This document shows positions 5,420 through 12,178 of a stretch of DNA of 13,245 nt, in pieces; position 1 is the first letter of the stretch, and the number at the start of each line of letters is the position of its first letter. This DNA is from Aquificota bacterium (GTDB taxonomy: Bacteria > Aquificota > Aquificia > Aquificales > Hydrogenothermaceae). The position numbers were made by a program, and so were the translations under genes. The notes beneath the pieces were generated by a model. The model had not been told where the DNA came from, made no database searches, and worked only from the letters and a program-made list of their open reading frames with translations. The stretch lies in NCBI GenBank assembly GCA_013153295.1, contig JAADEV010000114.1:1-13245 (forward strand). The letters run 5' to 3'.

Positions 5420-6016
5420 ATGATACAGAGAATACAGTGGAAAGCCCTTAAAAGGGTTCCCGGTAAAAAAAGTGAAGTTAAAGAATTTAGAAGAAAAGGG
5501 TATATCCCTGTAGAAGTTTACGGTAAAGGACACGACAACGCCCACGGGTATATATACTGGAAGGACTTAGCAGACAGACCATCTGGAATGTTCCTTATAG
5601 ACCTACATATAGAAGGGGAAGAAGAACCAAGGGTATGTGTTCTAAAGGATATACAGTATAACTACCTTGGAGATACACCGATACACGTAGACCTTTACGA
5701 GGTTACATTTGGGGTTGAGCTTGATGTTGAAGTTCCAATAGAGCTTGTAGGAAGACCTAAGGGACTTGAAGTTGGCGGAATACTGGAGAAACACCTACAT
5801 ACACTACTTATTAGAACAGTTCCAAGGAAAATCCCTGAGAAAATCGTTGTTGATGTTTCACACCTTGATGTTGGAGATGTTCTCCACGTTAGGGATATTA
5901 CACCACCGGAAGGGGTTAGAATAATGACCCCTGGAGATGAGGTTGTTGCCGTTGTATTAGAGCCTGAAGCAGAGGCAACTGAGGAAACAGAAGAGGAAGT
6001 AGAAGAAACAACATAA
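5420..6016 (+). CDS. rplY: 50S ribosomal protein bL25, CTC (long, two-domain) form
   Basis: 198-residue bL25/general stress CTC family protein that binds 5S rRNA on the large subunit. The N-terminal domain (about 1-95) includes EFRRKGYIPVEVYGKG, the bL25 5S-binding core, and the C-terminal TL5/CTC domain (about 96-185) includes VPIELVGRPKGLEVGG and GDVLHVRDITPPEGV. A 20-residue strongly acidic tail rich in Glu and Thr ends the protein. Length fits the CTC form, not the short E. coli form of about 94 residues. GGAGG at 5404-5408, right at the prs stop, is 11 nt from the ATG, with a second AAGG closer; both may contribute. The order prs-rplY-pth is common across bacteria. Confidence 0.95.
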   Translation: MIQRIQWKALKRVPGKKSEVKEFRRKGYIPVEVYGKGHDNAHGYIYWKDLADRPSGMFLIDLHIEGEEEPRVCVLKDIQYNYLGDTPIHVDLYEVTFGVELDVEVPIELVGRPKGLEVGGILEKHLHTLLIRTVPRKIPEKIVVDVSHLDVGDVLHVRDITPPEGVRIMTPGDEVVAVVLEPEAEATEETEEEVEETT

Positions 6017-6023
6017 CAGATAG

Positions 6024-6590
6024 ATGATAAAAGCCATCATCGGGCTTGGAAACCCGGGAAAACAGTATGAAAACACCCGCCACAATGTCGGTTTTATGGT
6101 TGCCGATGTTGTGGCATCTTTACTTAAATGTAAAAAAACCAAAGAAAAAGCCTTCTCACACATATATATCTGTCCAGACCACGACCTTATAATAGCAAAG
6201 CCGCAAACCTATATGAATAACAGCGGGGTAGCAGTTAAGAATATCCTTGAGGACTTTAACCTTAAACCTGAAGAGATACTGGTGGTCTTTGACGATTTAG
6301 ACCTTCCTCTGGGGACAATCAGGCTTAGAAAAAAAGGGTCAAGTGGCGGACACAGGGGAATGAAATCCATTATAGAAAATATAAAAACAGAGAACTTCCC
6401 AAGGTTAAAAATAGGCATAGGTAGACCTGCCAGAAAGGAAGATGTGGCAAACTATGTTTTATCCCCATTCTCAAAAGATGAAAAACTGCTGGTGGAAAAG
6501 GTAATCCAATCTGCAGGTCAGTGTCTTTTGAATGTGCTACAATATGGTGTTGATAACTCTATGAATATGTGCAACCAGAAAATAGTGTAA
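6024..6590 (+). CDS. pth: peptidyl-tRNA hydrolase
   Basis: 188-residue esterase that cleaves the peptide from peptidyl-tRNA dropped by ribosomes and so recycles tRNA. Catalytic H20 lies in ENTRHNVGF, with N10 in GLGNPG, the YMNNSG motif (63-68) containing the substrate-binding Asn, and D90 in VVFDDLDLPLG, corresponding to E. coli D93. The last family motif reads GGHRGMKSI (108-116), with Arg where E. coli has Asn114, a frequent natural variant. Length matches the family. It begins 7 nt after the rplY stop and has no recognisable SD, so its translation probably depends on coupling to rplY. A 66-bp gap with two hairpins separates it from rpsF. Confidence 0.96.
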   Translation: MIKAIIGLGNPGKQYENTRHNVGFMVADVVASLLKCKKTKEKAFSHIYICPDHDLIIAKPQTYMNNSGVAVKNILEDFNLKPEEILVVFDDLDLPLGTIRLRKKGSSGGHRGMKSIIENIKTENFPRLKIGIGRPARKEDVANYVLSPFSKDEKLLVEKVIQSAGQCLLNVLQYGVDNSMNMCNQKIV

Positions 6591-6595
6591 TCCTT

Positions 6596-6637
6596 GCTTC
6601 CAGCTTTATAGACTGGAGGCTGATTTTAATAAAATCA
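6596..6637 (+). promoter_or_regulatory. tandem hairpins in the rpsF leader
   Basis: Two adjacent stem-loops fill the gap between pth and rpsF. The first pairs GCTTCCAG (6596-6603) with CTGGAGGC (6613-6620), 8 bp with one G-U and a 9-nt loop. The second pairs TGATTTT (6621-6627) with AAAATCA (6631-6637), 7 bp around AAT. The rpsF SD follows at 6644-6650. This is where an S6:S18 autoregulatory leader occurs in many bacteria, but the characteristic CCG element of that motif is absent. It could instead be a weak attenuator or an RNA processing/stability element. Confidence 0.4.
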
Positions 6638-6656
6638 ACCAAAAGGAGGTATGTGT

Positions 6657-7004
6657 ATGCGCCATTACGAGCTGGTCTTTGTATTGAAGCCAACAATGAC
6701 AGAAGAAGAAATGGCTTCCAAAGTCAAACAGATTGAGGAGTTAATCACCTCAAACCAAGGTGAGATTTACAACCTTGAAAAATGGGGTAGAAGGGATTTA
6801 GCTTACCCAATCCAAAAGTTTAACAGTGGATACTACTACCTAATTAACTTCAAAACAGACAACAACCAACTTCCCGGTAAACTGGAATACAACCTTAGAA
6901 TTGACGAAGATGTTATTAGATTTCTCAACTTTAAAATAAAACCACCTAAGCAGGAAGAACAAAAAACAGAAGAAGAGGGTAAAGAGGAAGGGGAAAATGC
7001 TTAA
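6657..7004 (+). CDS. rpsF: 30S ribosomal protein bS6
   Basis: 115-residue small-subunit protein that binds 16S rRNA as a pair with bS18, whose gene lies two genes downstream. The N-terminus MRHYELVFVLKPTMTEEE and the motif KWGRRDLAYPIQKFNSGYYYLINF (about 42-65) are diagnostic. After the ferredoxin-like domain the protein ends in a highly charged, Glu-rich tail. An in-frame ATG at 6651 directly abuts the GGAGGT site (6645-6650) and is too close; the ATG at 6657 has a 6-nt spacer and gives the family N-terminus, so it is chosen. The stop overlaps the ssb start by 8 nt. Confidence 0.96.
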   Translation: MRHYELVFVLKPTMTEEEMASKVKQIEELITSNQGEIYNLEKWGRRDLAYPIQKFNSGYYYLINFKTDNNQLPGKLEYNLRIDEDVIRFLNFKIKPPKQEEQKTEEEGKEEGENA

Positions 7005-7425
7005 CAAAGTATTTTTAATGGGAAGACTTACAAGGGACCCGGAAATAAGGTTCCTACCAAGTGGGGTTCAAGTAACCAGCTTCTCAATTGCTGTTAACCG
7101 TGCTTACAGAACAAAAGACAGTAGCGAATGGAAAGAGGAAACATACTTTTTTGATATTGAAACCTTCGGCGGACTGGCAGAAAGACTTGGTAAACAGCTA
7201 AACAAAGGGATACTAATACTTGTTGAAGGACAGCTTAGACAGGACAGGTGGGAAACACCATCAGGGGAAAGAAGAACCAAAATAAAGGTTGTTGCAGATA
7301 AGGTTAATGTTATCCCTACAAAGGCAGGGGATAAAACTGTAAGGGAAGACAAAGAAGAGGACTTAGATTTAGACCTGTCCACAGGGACAGAGGATTTCAC
7401 TTCCGACGATGATATACCATTCTAA
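6997..7425 (+). CDS. ssb: single-stranded DNA-binding protein
   Basis: 142-residue SSB, expected to be a homotetramer coating single-stranded DNA in replication and repair. An OB fold covers about residues 1-105: MLNKVFLMGRLTRDPEIRFL, the FFDIETFGGLAE stretch and GQLRQDRWETPSGERR. A short acidic linker follows and the protein ends with the DDDIPF tip that recruits partner enzymes in bacterial SSBs. The ATG at 6997 overlaps the last codons of rpsF, which implies translational coupling; a purine-rich GAGGAAGGGGA within rpsF serves as SD. The rpsF-ssb-rpsR-rplI order is a widely conserved bacterial cluster. Confidence 0.97.
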   Translation: MLNKVFLMGRLTRDPEIRFLPSGVQVTSFSIAVNRAYRTKDSSEWKEETYFFDIETFGGLAERLGKQLNKGILILVEGQLRQDRWETPSGERRTKIKVVADKVNVIPTKAGDKTVREDKEEDLDLDLSTGTEDFTSDDDIPF

Positions 7426-7449
7426 AAAAATTTAAGGAGGTAAAAGAAA

Positions 7450-7698
7450 TTGGCTAATAAAAATCCAGCTGTGCAAAATAAACCTTTCTTCCAAAAGAGG
7501 AAGAAATACTGTAAATTCTGTGCAGAAAAGAAAGAGCCTTCCTATAAAGATGTTGAGTATCTAAGACAGTTTATCTCCGAGAGGGGTAAAATTATCCCAA
7601 GGAGAATATCCGGAACCTGTGGAAAACACCAAAGAAAACTAACTGTAGAGATTAAAAAAGCTAGACAACTTGCTTTACTACCTTATGTAATAATGTAG
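7450..7698 (+). CDS. rpsR: 30S ribosomal protein bS18, zinc-binding (C+) form
   Basis: 82-residue bS18, partner of bS6 on the platform of the small subunit. The core [21 protein letters not shown] followed by the [21 protein letters not shown] end is diagnostic. Cysteines C21 and C24 (CKFC) with C57 and H60 (CGKH) make a complete four-ligand zinc-binding set, as in C+ paralogues. The start is TTG at 7450-7452, backed by AAGGAGGT at 7434-7441 with an 8-nt spacer and by the MANKN-type N-terminus; no ATG is available. The TAG stop overlaps the SD of rplI. Confidence 0.95.
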   Translation: MANKNPAVQNKPFFQKRKKYCKFCAEKKEPSYKDVEYLRQFISERGKIIPRRISGTCGKHQRKLTVEIKKARQLALLPYVIM

Positions 7699-7712
7699 GA
7701 GGTTGGTAGAAG

Positions 7713-8165
7713 ATGAAAGTAATACTTGCAAAAGATGTGGAAGGTTGGGGAACAATAGGAGATATTATAGAAGTAAAAAGGGGTTTCGCAAGAAACTACC
7801 TTATACCTAAAGGGCTTGCCTACGAAGCAACAGAGAACAACATAAAAATGGTAAGGGAAGTCCTTAAACAAAAGTCCAGAAAGTTAGAAAGGGAAAAGCA
7901 AAAGGCGGTAGAAACTGCCAAACAGCTTGAAGGTGTAGAGCTGGAGATAAAAAGACCTGTTGGAACAACAGGAAAACTATACGGTTCTATCACAACATCT
8001 GATATTGCTGAAATGTTAAAGGAAAAGGGAATAGAGGTTGACAAAAGAAAGATAATGCTAAGAAGTCCTATCAGAAATATCGGTTCATACACAATCACCA
8101 TTAGACTACACCCTGAAGTAAGCCAAACAATAAGAGTGCATGTAGTCCCAGAAAAGGTAGAGTAA
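7713..8165 (+). CDS. rplI: 50S ribosomal protein bL9
   Basis: 150-residue two-domain large-subunit protein. The N-terminal rRNA-binding domain MKVILAKDVEGWGTIGDIIEV with RGFARNYLIPKGLA (23-36) is typical, then a long helix (about 41-74) rich in Lys and Glu, then the C-terminal domain with TGKLYGSITTSDIAEML. Length is standard. AGGAGGT at 7697-7703, overlapping the rpsR stop, lies 9 nt before the ATG. It is the last gene of the block and is followed by a strong intrinsic terminator. Confidence 0.97.
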   Translation: MKVILAKDVEGWGTIGDIIEVKRGFARNYLIPKGLAYEATENNIKMVREVLKQKSRKLEREKQKAVETAKQLEGVELEIKRPVGTTGKLYGSITTSDIAEMLKEKGIEVDKRKIMLRSPIRNIGSYTITIRLHPEVSQTIRVHVVPEKVE

Positions 8166-8191
8166 AAACTACTTATCCCTATAACACTCCC

Positions 8192-8217
8192 AAGCCTGCC
8201 CAGTGCAGGCTTTTTTT
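8192..8217 (+). terminator. strong intrinsic terminator after rplI
   Basis: AAGCCTGC (8192-8199) pairs with GCAGGCTT (8205-8212) around a CCAGT loop and runs into an uninterrupted T tract (8211-8217), then GTTTTTAT. The stem is 8 bp with five G-C pairs. It closes the transcription block that begins with ispE/prs. Confidence 0.92.
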
Positions 8218-8262
8218 GTTTTTATACCCTTTCTTCAAAGTATCCCAATACCCTAAATCCGT

Positions 8263-8292
8263 TTGGAAAAGCTGTTAAATCGGTGTTATTAT
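8263..8292 (+). promoter_or_regulatory. candidate promoter of the mtnD-fabI-thiS-pilT-pilC-mnmA operon
   Basis: TTGGAA (8263-8268, 4 of 6 to the -35 consensus) and TATTAT (8287-8292, 5 of 6 to the -10) are separated by 18 nt, and the -10 is preceded by TGT, making an extended -10. Initiation near 8299 gives a leader of about 57 nt. It follows directly after the rplI terminator and is the only candidate with both boxes in this window. Confidence 0.55.
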
Positions 8293-8314
8293 TATATAGC
8301 TATTAAGATTAGCA

Positions 8315-8329
8315 TTAACACATTGTTAA
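8315..8329 (+). repeat. inverted repeat in the mtnD leader, possible operator
   Basis: TTAACA-CAT-TGTTAA is a perfect 6-bp inverted repeat with a 3-nt centre, about 16 nt downstream of the predicted transcription start and 12 nt upstream of the AAGGAGG site. A further TGTTAA half site occurs at 8273-8278 between the predicted -35 and -10. The layout suits a repressor site or a short RNA hairpin; no known regulator is assigned. Confidence 0.4.
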
Positions 8330-8355
8330 CAGCATATTCTAAGGAGGTTGGGAAA

Positions 8356-8895
8356 ATGCCGAAAATAGTTTTTAGGGATACAGGGGAGACTATAGAAGGG
8401 GTAGAGGCTGTAAAGGAGTTTTTAGATAAATACGGTGTTCTATACGAAAGGTGGGGAGTTGACAGATTACCACCACACTTAAGGGAAAACTACCAGCTTA
8501 CAGAAGAGGAACAGCAGGCTATTATTGATGCCTACAGAGACGAGCTGGAAAGGTTAAAAAAAGAGAAGGGATACATTACAGAGGATATAGTAGTCCTGTC
8601 AGAGGACACACCTAACTTAGACCAACTGATGGCAAAGTTTAAAAGGGAACACCACCACAAAGACGATGAGGTAAGGTTTGTTGTAGACGGTAGCGGTATA
8701 TTCCCTGTAAAGATAGACGGCAGAATTGTGGAGATACACGTAGGACCGGGGGATTTAATAGTTGTTCCTGCAGGGGCAAGACACTGGTTTGAGCTTGATG
8801 ACCAGAAAAAGATAAAGTGTATCAGGGTGTTTAAAACCCCTGCCGGTTGGGAGGCTATATACAACGAAAATGAAAGGGCAACAATGAACGACTAA
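8356..8895 (+). CDS. mtnD: acireductone dioxygenase (methionine salvage)
   Basis: 179-residue cupin enzyme. With Fe(II) it converts acireductone plus oxygen to 4-methylthio-2-oxobutanoate and formate, feeding the methionine salvage pathway; with Ni(II) an off-pathway reaction yields CO. Metal ligands H99, H101, E105 and H143 in REHHHKDDEVRF and ARHWFEL keep exactly the spacing of the Klebsiella enzyme (96, 98, 102, 140). The glycine-rich cupin turn DGSGIFPV follows the first motif. AAGGAGG at 8341-8347 precedes the ATG at 8356; upstream in-frame sequence to 8263 is not homologous and overlaps the promoter. No other methionine salvage gene (mtnA, mtnB, mtnC or mtnN) is in the window. It is the first gene of the right-hand operon, 12 nt ahead of fabI. 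Confidence 0.94.
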   Translation: MPKIVFRDTGETIEGVEAVKEFLDKYGVLYERWGVDRLPPHLRENYQLTEEEQQAIIDAYRDELERLKKEKGYITEDIVVLSEDTPNLDQLMAKFKREHHHKDDEVRFVVDGSGIFPVKIDGRIVEIHVGPGDLIVVPAGARHWFELDDQKKIKCIRVFKTPAGWEAIYNENERATMND

Positions 8896-8907
8896 CAGGA
8901 GGTTTGT

Positions 8908-9678
8908 ATGGGTCTGCTACAGGGTAAAAAAGCCCTAATCCTCGGTATAGCCAATAACAAAAGTATAGCCTACGGGATAGCAAAGGCATTCCACAGGGAA
9001 GGGGCTATACTTGGCTTTAACTATATGGACGAAAGGATAGAAAAAAGGGTTAGACCTATAGCTGAGGAGTTTAACTCTGACCTTGTTGTAAAGTGTGATG
9101 TCTCCTTAGATGAGGATATTAAAAACCTTAAAGAAGCTGTAAAGGATAAATGGGGAAGTATAGATATAATCGTCCACTCTATAGCCTACGCAAATAAAGA
9201 GTATCTAAAGGATTACTACTACAAGGTGGATAGGAAATCCTTTTTAGAGGCTATGGATATAAGCGTTTACTCATTTACAGCTATAGCAAGGGAATTTTTA
9301 GACCTGTTTAATGAAGGTGGAAATCTGCTTACTCTTTCCTACTACGGAGCAGAAAAGGTAGTTTTTAACTACAATGTTATGGGAGTGGCGAAGGCGGCAC
9401 TTGAAGCCTCTGTAAAATACTTATCAAGGGATTTAGGGGAGCTTAAAGGTATTAGGGTTAACGGTATATCAGCGGGACCTATAAAAACTTTAGCCGCCTC
9501 AGGAATATCCCAGTTTTCCCAGATACAGAAGATAGCCTCAGAAAAATCACCGCTAAAAAGGACTGTCTCTATAGAGGAGGTTGGAAACGCGGCTTTATTC
9601 CTGTGTTCAGACCTTGCGTCTGGAATTACAGGGGAAATACTTTATGTAGATGCTGGATACCACATAATAGGAATGTAG
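8908..9678 (+). CDS. fabI: enoyl-[acyl-carrier-protein] reductase, FabI type
   Basis: 256-residue short-chain dehydrogenase/reductase catalysing the last, NADH-dependent step of each fatty acid elongation cycle. The divergent FabI nucleotide loop GIANNKSIAYGIA (13-25) replaces the usual TGxxxGxG. Active-site residues Y145, Y155 and K162 lie in LTLSYYGAEKVVFNYNVMGVAK and align with E. coli Y146, Y156 and K163. The end ITGEILYVDAGYHIIGM is typical of FabI. Position 93 is Ala where E. coli has Gly, a common natural state. AGGAGG at 8897-8902 lies 5 nt before the ATG. It sits between mtnD and thiS with short gaps, so it is cotranscribed with them. Confidence 0.97.
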   Translation: MGLLQGKKALILGIANNKSIAYGIAKAFHREGAILGFNYMDERIEKRVRPIAEEFNSDLVVKCDVSLDEDIKNLKEAVKDKWGSIDIIVHSIAYANKEYLKDYYYKVDRKSFLEAMDISVYSFTAIAREFLDLFNEGGNLLTLSYYGAEKVVFNYNVMGVAKAALEASVKYLSRDLGELKGIRVNGISAGPIKTLAASGISQFSQIQKIASEKSPLKRTVSIEEVGNAALFLCSDLASGITGEILYVDAGYHIIGM

Positions 9679-9687
9679 GTGGTAGTT

Positions 9688-9888
9688 ATGAAGATTACAG
9701 TTAACGGAGAAGAGAGGGAAGTAAAAGAAGGGATAACCATATCCCAGCTTGTAAAGGAGCTTGGTATAAAAGCCCCTAACTATGCGGTGGCTGTAGGTAT
9801 GGAGGTTATCCCAAAAAGTGAGTATGACAGTTATACCCTTAAAGAAGGGGATAAAGTTGAGATAGTTACATTTGTGGGAGGAGGTTAA
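9688..9888 (+). CDS. thiS: ThiS-family sulfur carrier protein
   Basis: 66-residue ubiquitin-like protein. It carries sulfur as a C-terminal thiocarboxylate, made after adenylation by a ThiF/MoeB-type enzyme, for the thiazole ring of thiamine. The beta-grasp signature is seen in MKITVNGEEREV, the ISQLVKELGI helix, and the VIPKSEYDSYTLKEGDKVEI segment before the terminal FVGGG, which resembles the end of Bacillus ThiS. I chose the ATG at 9688 over a GTG at 9679 because AGGTGG (9677-9682) serves the ATG with a normal spacer and the family N-terminus starts there. No thiF, thiG or thiH is adjacent. The operon also holds mnmA, another sulfur-transfer enzyme, so a wider carrier role is possible but unproven. 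MoaD is less likely on overall sequence. Confidence 0.9.
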   Translation: MKITVNGEEREVKEGITISQLVKELGIKAPNYAVAVGMEVIPKSEYDSYTLKEGDKVEIVTFVGGG

Positions 9889-9892
9889 TACA

Positions 9893-10978
9893 GTGGTTGA
9901 ACGGAAAATACCTGCAATTGATGAGCTGGCAAAAAAAGCCGTTGAGATGGACGCCAGTGATATACACATAACAGCAGGGGCGCCACCAGCCCTGCGTATA
10001 GACGGACAGATACACTACCTTACAGAGTACCCCAATATGCTACCTAAGGATACACAGAACTTTGTGTATTCCATAATGAACGAAAAGCAGAAAAGGGTTT
10101 TTGAAGAACAGAACGAGGTTGATTTCTCCATAGGGATAAGGGATATAGGTAGATTTAGGGTTAATGTATACCGTCAAAGGGGGACTGTAGCCGCCGCCTT
10201 AAGGAAGATACCCCTTGAGATAAAACCGATGGAGGAGCTTGGACTTGTCCCTGCTGTTAAGGACTTATGTGATAAAAGTATGGGACTGGTTTTGGTTACA
10301 GGTCCAACAGGTTCAGGTAAAACAACCACACTGGCGGCGATGATAGATTATATAAACTCAACTTACCCATACCATATAATCACAATAGAAGACCCTATAG
10401 AGTATCTATTCCCACACAAAAAATCCCTTGTGGCACAGAGGGAGCTTGGAAACGACACAACCAGTTTTGCAAGGGCTTTAAAATACGCCCTTAGGGAAGA
10501 CCCTGATGTTATCCTTGTCGGTGAGATGAGGGACTTGGAAACAATCAGGGCGGCACTAACAGCGGCGGAAACTGGACACCTTGTTTTAGCCACACTACAC
10601 ACAAACACAGCAATACAAACGATAAATAGGATTATAAATGTTTTCCCGGAAAACGAGCAAGAGCAGATAAGAACAGAGCTTAGCTTCGTTTTACAAGGAA
10701 TTATTTCCCAGAGGCTACTACCAAGGATTGGAGGCGGAAGGGTATTAGTCCACGAGGTTTTAATACCTACCACCGGTATAAGAAACCTTATTAGGGAAAA
10801 TAAGATACACCAGATTTACGGGCTTATGCAGTCTGGACAGGTTGGCACAGGTATGCAAACAATGAACCAGTCCATAATGAAAGCTCTTAAACAGGGACTT
10901 ATAACAAAGGAAGATGCCCTAAAAGCCTCCCCTGAACCATACGAGCTTGAAAGAATGCTAAAGGCAGGTGGCGTATAA
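9893..10978 (+). CDS. pilT: type IV pilus retraction ATPase PilT
   Basis: 361-residue hexameric secretion ATPase that depolymerises type IV pili and drives twitching motility or DNA uptake, acting at the cytoplasmic face of the inner membrane. Motifs: Walker A GPTGSGKTT (137-145), Asp box ITIEDPIEY (163-171), Walker B VILVGEMRD (206-214), His box HLVLATLHTN (229-238) and the PilT-specific GIRNLIRENK (295-304), close to the AIRNLIREGK signature of retraction motors; the N-terminal ASDIHITAGAPP (21-32) is also PilT-like. The chosen start is GTG at 9893, 7 nt after AGGAGGT (9879-9885); an in-frame TTG at 9872 has no SD. That SD is formed by the last glycine codons of thiS. pilC follows 6 nt downstream. 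Confidence 0.95.
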   Translation: MVERKIPAIDELAKKAVEMDASDIHITAGAPPALRIDGQIHYLTEYPNMLPKDTQNFVYSIMNEKQKRVFEEQNEVDFSIGIRDIGRFRVNVYRQRGTVAAALRKIPLEIKPMEELGLVPAVKDLCDKSMGLVLVTGPTGSGKTTTLAAMIDYINSTYPYHIITIEDPIEYLFPHKKSLVAQRELGNDTTSFARALKYALREDPDVILVGEMRDLETIRAALTAAETGHLVLATLHTNTAIQTINRIINVFPENEQEQIRTELSFVLQGIISQRLLPRIGGGRVLVHEVLIPTTGIRNLIRENKIHQIYGLMQSGQVGTGMQTMNQSIMKALKQGLITKEDALKASPEPYELERMLKAGGV

Positions 10979-10984
10979 TTCCCT

Positions 10985-12178
10985 ATGCCCCGATACAGGT
11001 ATAAAGCTGTAAACAGCTACGGTGTAAAAAAAGAGGGGGTTCTATACGCCCCTAACATCTCACAGGCATACTCCCAGCTTGAGGAGAGAGGCTACACAGG
11101 GATAAAACTCCAACAGATACAGGGCTTTTCCCCCTTTTCCTTTAAAAAAGTTAAAGAAACAGACCTCGCTGTCTTTACAAAACAACTTGGGGTTATGCTT
11201 GGGGCGGGGGTAGGTATCACAGACGCTTTGGATATCCTGTCCCAGCAGACAGAGAACCCTACACTTGCAAACAGCATAAAACAGCTAAGGGACGAGATAC
11301 TTTCAGGGGCTTCCCTTTCAAAGGCGATGGCAAAACAGGGTAAGCTGTTTCCACCTTTCTTAATTAACACAGTAAAATCTGCTGAGGAGTTTGGTGAGCT
11401 GGACACTGCCCTACAGAGGGCTTCCCAGTATTACCAAAAGCTGGCAAAGATAAAGAGAAAGATTTTCCTATCATTATGGTATCCGTCCTTTATACTGTTT
11501 GTGGCTATTGTAGTTGTAATTTCTGTAGTAGCATTTGTGGTGCCAATATTTGCCCAGATATACAGTTCAATGGACAGCCAGCTACCCCTACCGACACAGC
11601 TTTTAATAGAAACAAGCAACCTACTTAGGGATACATTCCCGTATATACTTACAGTGATTGTTCTGTTAGTTATAGCCTTCGTTTATACAAATTCAACGGA
11701 GAGAGGGAAGGAGTTTATCCACAGTATACTTTTAAAGCTACCTGTTATAGGGGATTTATTGCTGAAAACAGCAATATACAGGTTTAGCTACACATTAGCC
11801 ACACTACTTTCAGGTGGAGTTCCAATACTACACTCACTTGAGGTTGCCTCACAGGTGGTAGGGAATACAATAGTAAAAAAAGCTGTCCAAAGGACAAAGG
11901 AACAGGTTGAAAAGGGTAAAGAGCTTTACCAATCCCTTGATACAGGGATATTCCCACCTATGATGGTAGCAATGGTAAGGGTAGGGGAAACAACAGGTAA
12001 ACTTGATGAGATGCTTTCCACAATATCCAACTTTTATGAAGAAGAAGTGGACAGTAAAACAGAAAGGCTTTTATCACTTATAGAGCCTGTTTTGATAGTT
12101 ATAGTCGGTATAACAGTGGCAGTTATACTAATAGCCCTTTATATGCCAGTATTCAAAATAGGGAGTGTATTACAGTGA
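10985..12178 (+). CDS. pilC: type IV pilus inner-membrane platform protein PilC (GspF family)
   Basis: 397-residue polytopic membrane protein that couples the PilB/PilT motors to pilus assembly. Two homologous GspF cytoplasmic domains are seen: the first contains FTKQLGVMLGAGVGITDALDIL (about 64-85), the second FSYTLATLLSGGVPILHSLEVAS (about 267-289), each followed by FP and a VGE/AEE-GELD or TGKLDEML motif. Hydrophobic segments lie at about 165-190, 218-235 and 368-390, the expected three helices. Length is standard. The ATG at 10985 lies 6 nt after pilT with only a distant AGGTGG as SD, suggesting coupling. Its TGA stop overlaps the mnmA GTG by 4 nt. Some GspF homologues serve type II secretion, but the pilT neighbour favours the pilus. 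Confidence 0.94.
   Translation: MPRYRYKAVNSYGVKKEGVLYAPNISQAYSQLEERGYTGIKLQQIQGFSPFSFKKVKETDLAVFTKQLGVMLGAGVGITDALDILSQQTENPTLANSIKQLRDEILSGASLSKAMAKQGKLFPPFLINTVKSAEEFGELDTALQRASQYYQKLAKIKRKIFLSLWYPSFILFVAIVVVISVVAFVVPIFAQIYSSMDSQLPLPTQLLIETSNLLRDTFPYILTVIVLLVIAFVYTNSTERGKEFIHSILLKLPVIGDLLLKTAIYRFSYTLATLLSGGVPILHSLEVASQVVGNTIVKKAVQRTKEQVEKGKELYQSLDTGIFPPMMVAMVRVGETTGKLDEMLSTISNFYEEEVDSKTERLLSLIEPVLIVIVGITVAVILIALYMPVFKIGSVLQ

Noticed and set aside
9187..9189. Ala at FabI position 93, where Gly93 changes give triclosan or diazaborine resistance in E. coli
   Set aside because: Ala at this place is the natural state in many FabI enzymes, including Gram-positive ones that remain sensitive, so it says nothing about resistance.
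9872..9892. TTG at 9872 as the start of pilT
   Set aside because: It has no SD and overlaps thiS; GTG at 9893 follows an ideal AGGAGGT and gives the normal PilT N-terminus.
10974..10979. Perfect TATAAT just before pilC as a possible internal leaderless promoter
   Set aside because: It is made by the last pilT codon and TAA stop, is only 5 nt from the ATG, lacks a TG extension and -35, and the genes are tightly spaced; chance is the simpler reading.
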